From Pseudomonas saxonica (GTDB taxonomy: Bacteria; Pseudomonadota; Gammaproteobacteria; Pseudomonadales; Pseudomonadaceae): 64,000 nucleotides of DNA. The translations under genes were made by a program, and so were the position numbers. Within the stretch, counting starts at the first letter, position 1, and the number at the start of each line of letters is the position of its first letter. The notes below the pieces were generated by a model. The model was not told where the DNA came from. It searched no databases and was given only the letters and a program-made list of their open reading frames with translations. The stretch lies in the NCBI RefSeq assembly GCF_007858365.1, contig NZ_VFIO01000009.1, positions 62,001-126,000 on the forward strand. Direction: 5' to 3'. Shown piece after piece: positions 61,105 through 64,000 of this stretch.

Positions 61105-61413
61105 TCACTTGAAACGATGGACGTTCGACAGTTGCTTGTTCACATTGACGTTTTTGCGGTACAGAAGCGCCATTTTACCGATAACCTGTACCAAGTCCGC
61201 TTTGCCAGCCTTGCAAAGTTCTGCAATGGCCGCCAAACGGGCTTCGCGATCCAGGATGTTGACTTTGATTTTAATCAACTCGTGATCGCCCAATGCGCGT
61301 TCGAGTTCGGCTAAAACACCTTCAGTCAAACCATTGTCAGCCACAGTCAAAACTGGTTTCAGATGGTGGCCAATGGACTTGTACTGTTTCTTCAGCTCTT
61401 GAGTGAGCGGCAT
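61105..61413 (-). CDS. yhbY: CRM-domain RNA-binding protein YhbY
   Basis: A 102-residue single CRM-domain protein (LTQELKKQYKSIGHHLKPVL, NGLTEGVLAELERALGDHEL) that associates with pre-50S ribosomal particles. The G-rich loop appears here as SIGHHLKP. It is divergent from rlmE, the usual arrangement in gammaproteobacteria next to rlmE-ftsH. Confidence 0.94.
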   Translation of the reverse strand: MPLTQELKKQYKSIGHHLKPVLTVADNGLTEGVLAELERALGDHELIKIKVNILDREARLAAIAELCKAGKADLVQVIGKMALLYRKNVNVNKQLSNVHRFK

Positions 61414-61520
61414 AATCTGACCCCTGTGTCTGATCTTGTAAAAAGCGGCGGCCAGTTTACCCGAGCGAGTCAGAGACCGCCCGGTTAATCACGACCCGTT
61501 TAAATTTTTTGAGGTGGCCC

Positions 61521-62171
61521 GTGGCCCGTTCCAAGACTAGCCTTAACTGGCTGAAAGAGCATTTCAACGACCCGTACGTCAAAATGGCGCAAAAAGACGG
61601 GTATCGTTCGCGTGCGAGCTATAAATTGCTGGAGATTCAAGAGCGTGATCGACTGATCCGTCCAGGCATGACTGTGATCGACTTGGGGGCAGCCCCGGGT
61701 GGGTGGTCTCAGGTGACCAGTCGTCTGATTGGTGGTCAGGGTCGTTTGATCGCGTCCGATATTCTGGATATGGACAGCATTCCTGATGTGACCTTCATCA
61801 AAGGTGACTTTACTGAGGATGCAGTACTGGCTGAAATCCTGGAGGCGGTCGGAAATACGCAAGTAGACCTTGTGATTTCTGATATGGCCCCCAATATGAG
61901 TGGATTGGCAGCTGTGGACATGCCTCGTGCGATGTTCCTCTGCGAGTTGGCGCTGGATCTTGCCGGTCGTGTATTGCGTCCGGGTGGTGATTTCCTGATC
62001 AAGGTGTTCCAAGGGGAAGGCTTCGATCAATACCACAAAGATATTCGCAAGCTGTTTGATAAGGTACAAATGCGCAAGCCTTCGTCGTCGCGAGACCGAT
62101 CTCGCGAGCAGTATTTACTGGGGCGTGGCTTCCGTGGCATCGATGGTTCTGCCAGCGATGAGCGTCTCTGA
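61521..62171 (+). CDS. rlmE: 23S rRNA 2'-O-ribose U2552 methyltransferase RlmE (FtsJ)
   Basis: A 216-residue SAM-dependent methyltransferase that modifies U2552 in the A-loop at a late stage of 50S assembly. The SAM motif is VIDLGAAPGGWSQV. The catalytic K-D-K-E tetrad can be read from RASYKLLEI, ISDMAPNMSG, FLIKVFQGEG and the C-terminal region. GTG 61521 has GAGG at 6 bases; the TTG at 61509 overlaps that site. ftsH follows 181 bases later, as in E. coli. Confidence 0.95.
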   Translation: MARSKTSLNWLKEHFNDPYVKMAQKDGYRSRASYKLLEIQERDRLIRPGMTVIDLGAAPGGWSQVTSRLIGGQGRLIASDILDMDSIPDVTFIKGDFTEDAVLAEILEAVGNTQVDLVISDMAPNMSGLAAVDMPRAMFLCELALDLAGRVLRPGGDFLIKVFQGEGFDQYHKDIRKLFDKVQMRKPSSSRDRSREQYLLGRGFRGIDGSASDERL

Positions 62172-62352
62172 ACAGGCTGATAGGTTTTTTTGTATCGCTT
62201 TACAGAGCCGACATAAAGAATATTGTGTAGTCAAGCTTCACAAAGGGTTACAGACGGAGCCTACAAGGGTTGTAGGCAATGTAGTAAGTTATGCCGGTGA
62301 ATATCATGCGAAGCGCGCTTCAGTAGCGGGGCTTGCTTCAGAGGGTAGCTAA

Positions 62353-64000
62353 TTGAACGATATGGCAAAGAATCTGATCCTGTGGTTGATCATCGCAGCT
62401 GTCCTGGTGACAGTGATGAACAACTTCTCCAGTCCAAACGAGCCACAAACCCTCAACTATTCCGACTTCATCCAGCAAGTTAAGGATGGCAAGGTCGAGC
62501 GCGTTGCCGTTGACGGCTACGTGATTACCGGCAAACGCAGCGATGGCGATTCTTTCAAAACCATCCGTCCGGCGATTCAGGACAATGGTTTGATCGGTGA
62601 TCTGGTTGATAACCATGTGACCGTTGAGGGCAAACTGCCTGAGCAACAAAGTATCTGGACACAACTGTTGGTTGCGAGCTTCCCCATTCTGGTGATCATC
62701 GCGGTCTTCATGTTCTTCATGCGTCAAATGCAAGGCGGAGCCGGCGGTAAGGGCGGTCCGATGAGCTTTGGCAAGAGCAAGGCGCGCCTGTTATCCGAAG
62801 ACCAGGTCAAAACGACTCTGGCTGACGTAGCGGGCTGTGATGAAGCCAAGGAAGAAGTCGGTGAGCTGGTTGAGTTCTTGCGCGATCCGGGCAAGTTCCA
62901 GCGTCTGGGTGGTCGTATTCCCCGTGGCGTGTTGATGGTAGGCCCGCCGGGTACCGGTAAAACCTTGATCGCTAAAGCCATTGCCGGCGAAGCCAAGGTG
63001 CCGTTTTTCACTATTTCGGGTTCTGACTTCGTTGAAATGTTTGTGGGTGTCGGCGCAAGTCGTGTTCGTGACATGTTTGAACAGGCCAAGAAGCACGCAC
63101 CTTGCATCATCTTTATCGATGAAATCGATGCTGTCGGCCGTCACCGTGGTAACGGTATGGGCGGTGGGCATGACGAGCGCGAGCAAACTCTGAACCAGTT
63201 GCTGGTTGAGATGGATGGCTTCGAGATGAATGACGGCATCATTGTGATTGCCGCCACTAACCGTCCTGACGTGCTTGACCCTGCGCTGTTGCGTCCAGGT
63301 CGATTTGACCGTCAGGTGGTGGTTGGCTTGCCGGACATTCGTGGTCGCGAGCAGATCCTCAAAGTCCACATGCGCAAAGTGCCAATGGGCGATGACGTCC
63401 AGCCGGCTGTTATTGCGCGTGGTACACCGGGGTTCTCGGGTGCAGATCTGGCTAACCTGGTGAACGAAGCATCCTTGTTCGCAGCGCGCACCGGTAAGCG
63501 TGTTGTTGAGATGAAAGAGTTTGAGCTGGCTAAAGACAAAATCATGATGGGCGCAGAGCGCAAATCGATGGTTATGTCTGATAAAGAAAAACGTAATACG
63601 GCTTACCACGAGGCAGGTCACGCTATTGTTGGGCGTGTAGTGCCTGAGCATGACCCTGTTTATAAGGTCTCGATCATTCCTCGTGGTCGCGCGCTTGGCG
63701 TTACGATGTTCCTGCCTGAAGAGGATCGTTATAGCCTGTCCAAGCGTGCGTTGATCAGCCAGATCTGCTCGCTTTACGGTGGTCGCATTGCTGAAGAGAT
63801 GACCTTGGGCTTTGATGGTGTGACGACGGGTGCGTCAAACGACATTATGCGCGCCAGTCAGATTGCCCGGAATATGGTTACCAAATGGGGCCTTTCCGAG
63901 AAGCTGGGGCCGCTGATGTATGCCGAGGATGAAGAGTCTTATCTGGGGCGCGGCGGTGGTCAGAGTGCGAATGTTTCAGGGGAAACAGCCAAGCTGATCG
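62353..64000 (+). CDS. ftsH: ATP-dependent zinc metalloprotease FtsH, 3' end beyond the window
   Basis: A membrane-bound AAA protease; 549 codons are present and the frame is open at the window edge. Two transmembrane helices (about 7-23 and 105-122) flank a small periplasmic domain. Walker A GPPGTGKT is near 197-204, Walker B IIFIDEIDAVG and the second region of homology NRPDVLDPALLRPGRFDR follow. The zinc motif HEAGH begins at residue 419. It degrades tmRNA-tagged and misassembled membrane proteins and controls regulators such as sigma-32 and LpxC in E. coli. TTG 62353 has GAGGG upstream at good spacing; ATG 62362 (MAKNLILW) is the alternative start. Confidence 0.97.
   Translation, partial: MNDMAKNLILWLIIAAVLVTVMNNFSSPNEPQTLNYSDFIQQVKDGKVERVAVDGYVITGKRSDGDSFKTIRPAIQDNGLIGDLVDNHVTVEGKLPEQQSIWTQLLVASFPILVIIAVFMFFMRQMQGGAGGKGGPMSFGKSKARLLSEDQVKTTLADVAGCDEAKEEVGELVEFLRDPGKFQRLGGRIPRGVLMVGPPGTGKTLIAKAIAGEAKVPFFTISGSDFVEMFVGVGASRVRDMFEQAKKHAPCIIFIDEIDAVGRHRGNGMGGGHDEREQTLNQLLVEMDGFEMNDGIIVIAATNRPDVLDPALLRPGRFDRQVVVGLPDIRGREQILKVHMRKVPMGDDVQPAVIARGTPGFSGADLANLVNEASLFAARTGKRVVEMKEFELAKDKIMMGAERKSMVMSDKEKRNTAYHEAGHAIVGRVVPEHDPVYKVSIIPRGRALGVTMFLPEEDRYSLSKRALISQICSLYGGRIAEEMTLGFDGVTTGASNDIMRASQIARNMVTKWGLSEKLGPLMYAEDEESYLGRGGGQSANVSGETAKLI

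Noticed and set aside
62056..62352. 98-codon frame between rlmE and ftsH
   Set aside because: It overlaps rlmE and contains the ftsH leader; no supporting feature.
1..64000. CRISPR arrays, tRNA, rRNA genes and complete insertion sequences
   Set aside because: I looked for regularly spaced repeats, cloverleaf ends and transposase motifs and found none; tmRNA is the only tRNA-like gene.

Overview
The window is chromosomal DNA of a Pseudomonas, most likely from the wider P. fluorescens lineage. The basis is gene content and order: grpE-dnaK-dnaJ-dapB-carA-carB-greA-yhbY-rlmE-ftsH, smpB to recN around fur, a Pel exopolysaccharide operon that includes pelX, an lldP/lut/dld lactate cluster under LldR, an SfnG dimethylsulfone monooxygenase, an SdsA-type alkylsulfatase, and Pseudomonas-style REP doublets. 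The species cannot be fixed from the sequence alone.

Layout. 1-1.9 kb: end of a galactarate/glucarate permease gene and garD. 2.1-4.1 kb (minus): tonB-exbB-exbD. 4.4-9.8 kb: four tightly packed genes for envelope proteins that I cannot assign to any known system. 10-14.2 kb: sulfur-scavenging genes (alkylsulfatase, outer-membrane barrel, sfnG behind a sigma-54 promoter). 14.3-17 kb: a small membrane protein and an MFS exporter divergent from a LysR regulator. 17-20 kb: visibly A+T-richer DNA with gene debris, a WYL regulator of the BrxR/CapW type facing a small membrane protein, a YkvA-family protein, and a long gene-poor stretch before pel. 20-33.1 kb: pelX-pelA-pelB-pelC-pelD-pelE-pelF-pelG. 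33.1-34.8 kb: remains of an integrated element (broken P4-type integrase, DUF932 fragment) abutting the 3' end of ssrA (tmRNA). 34.8-36 kb: a small secreted protein, an intergenic stretch ending in a terminator, and a cloverleaf-like structured leader before a small Pseudomonas-specific protein gene. 36-44.7 kb: dld-lutC-lutB-lutA-lldP (minus) and lldR (plus), with a perfect LldR-type operator between them. 44.8-64 kb: conserved housekeeping genes.

How the parts work together. LldP imports lactate; LutABC oxidises the L form and the FAD/Fe-S Dld the D form, under LldR. PelX supplies UDP-GalNAc for Pel; PelD/E/F/G make and move the polymer across the inner membrane, PelA modifies it in the periplasm, and PelB/PelC export it. 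TonB-ExbB-ExbD energises outer-membrane uptake, and Fur sits in the same window. GrpE, DnaK and DnaJ form the Hsp70 system, with clear heat-shock promoters in front of grpE and dnaK. CarA and CarB make carbamoyl phosphate. SmpB and tmRNA, encoded about 10 kb apart, form the trans-translation pair.

The parts I consider least explained are the four-gene envelope cluster (4.4-9.8 kb), the structured leader at 35561-35636, the WYL-regulator locus, and the carA leader hairpin.
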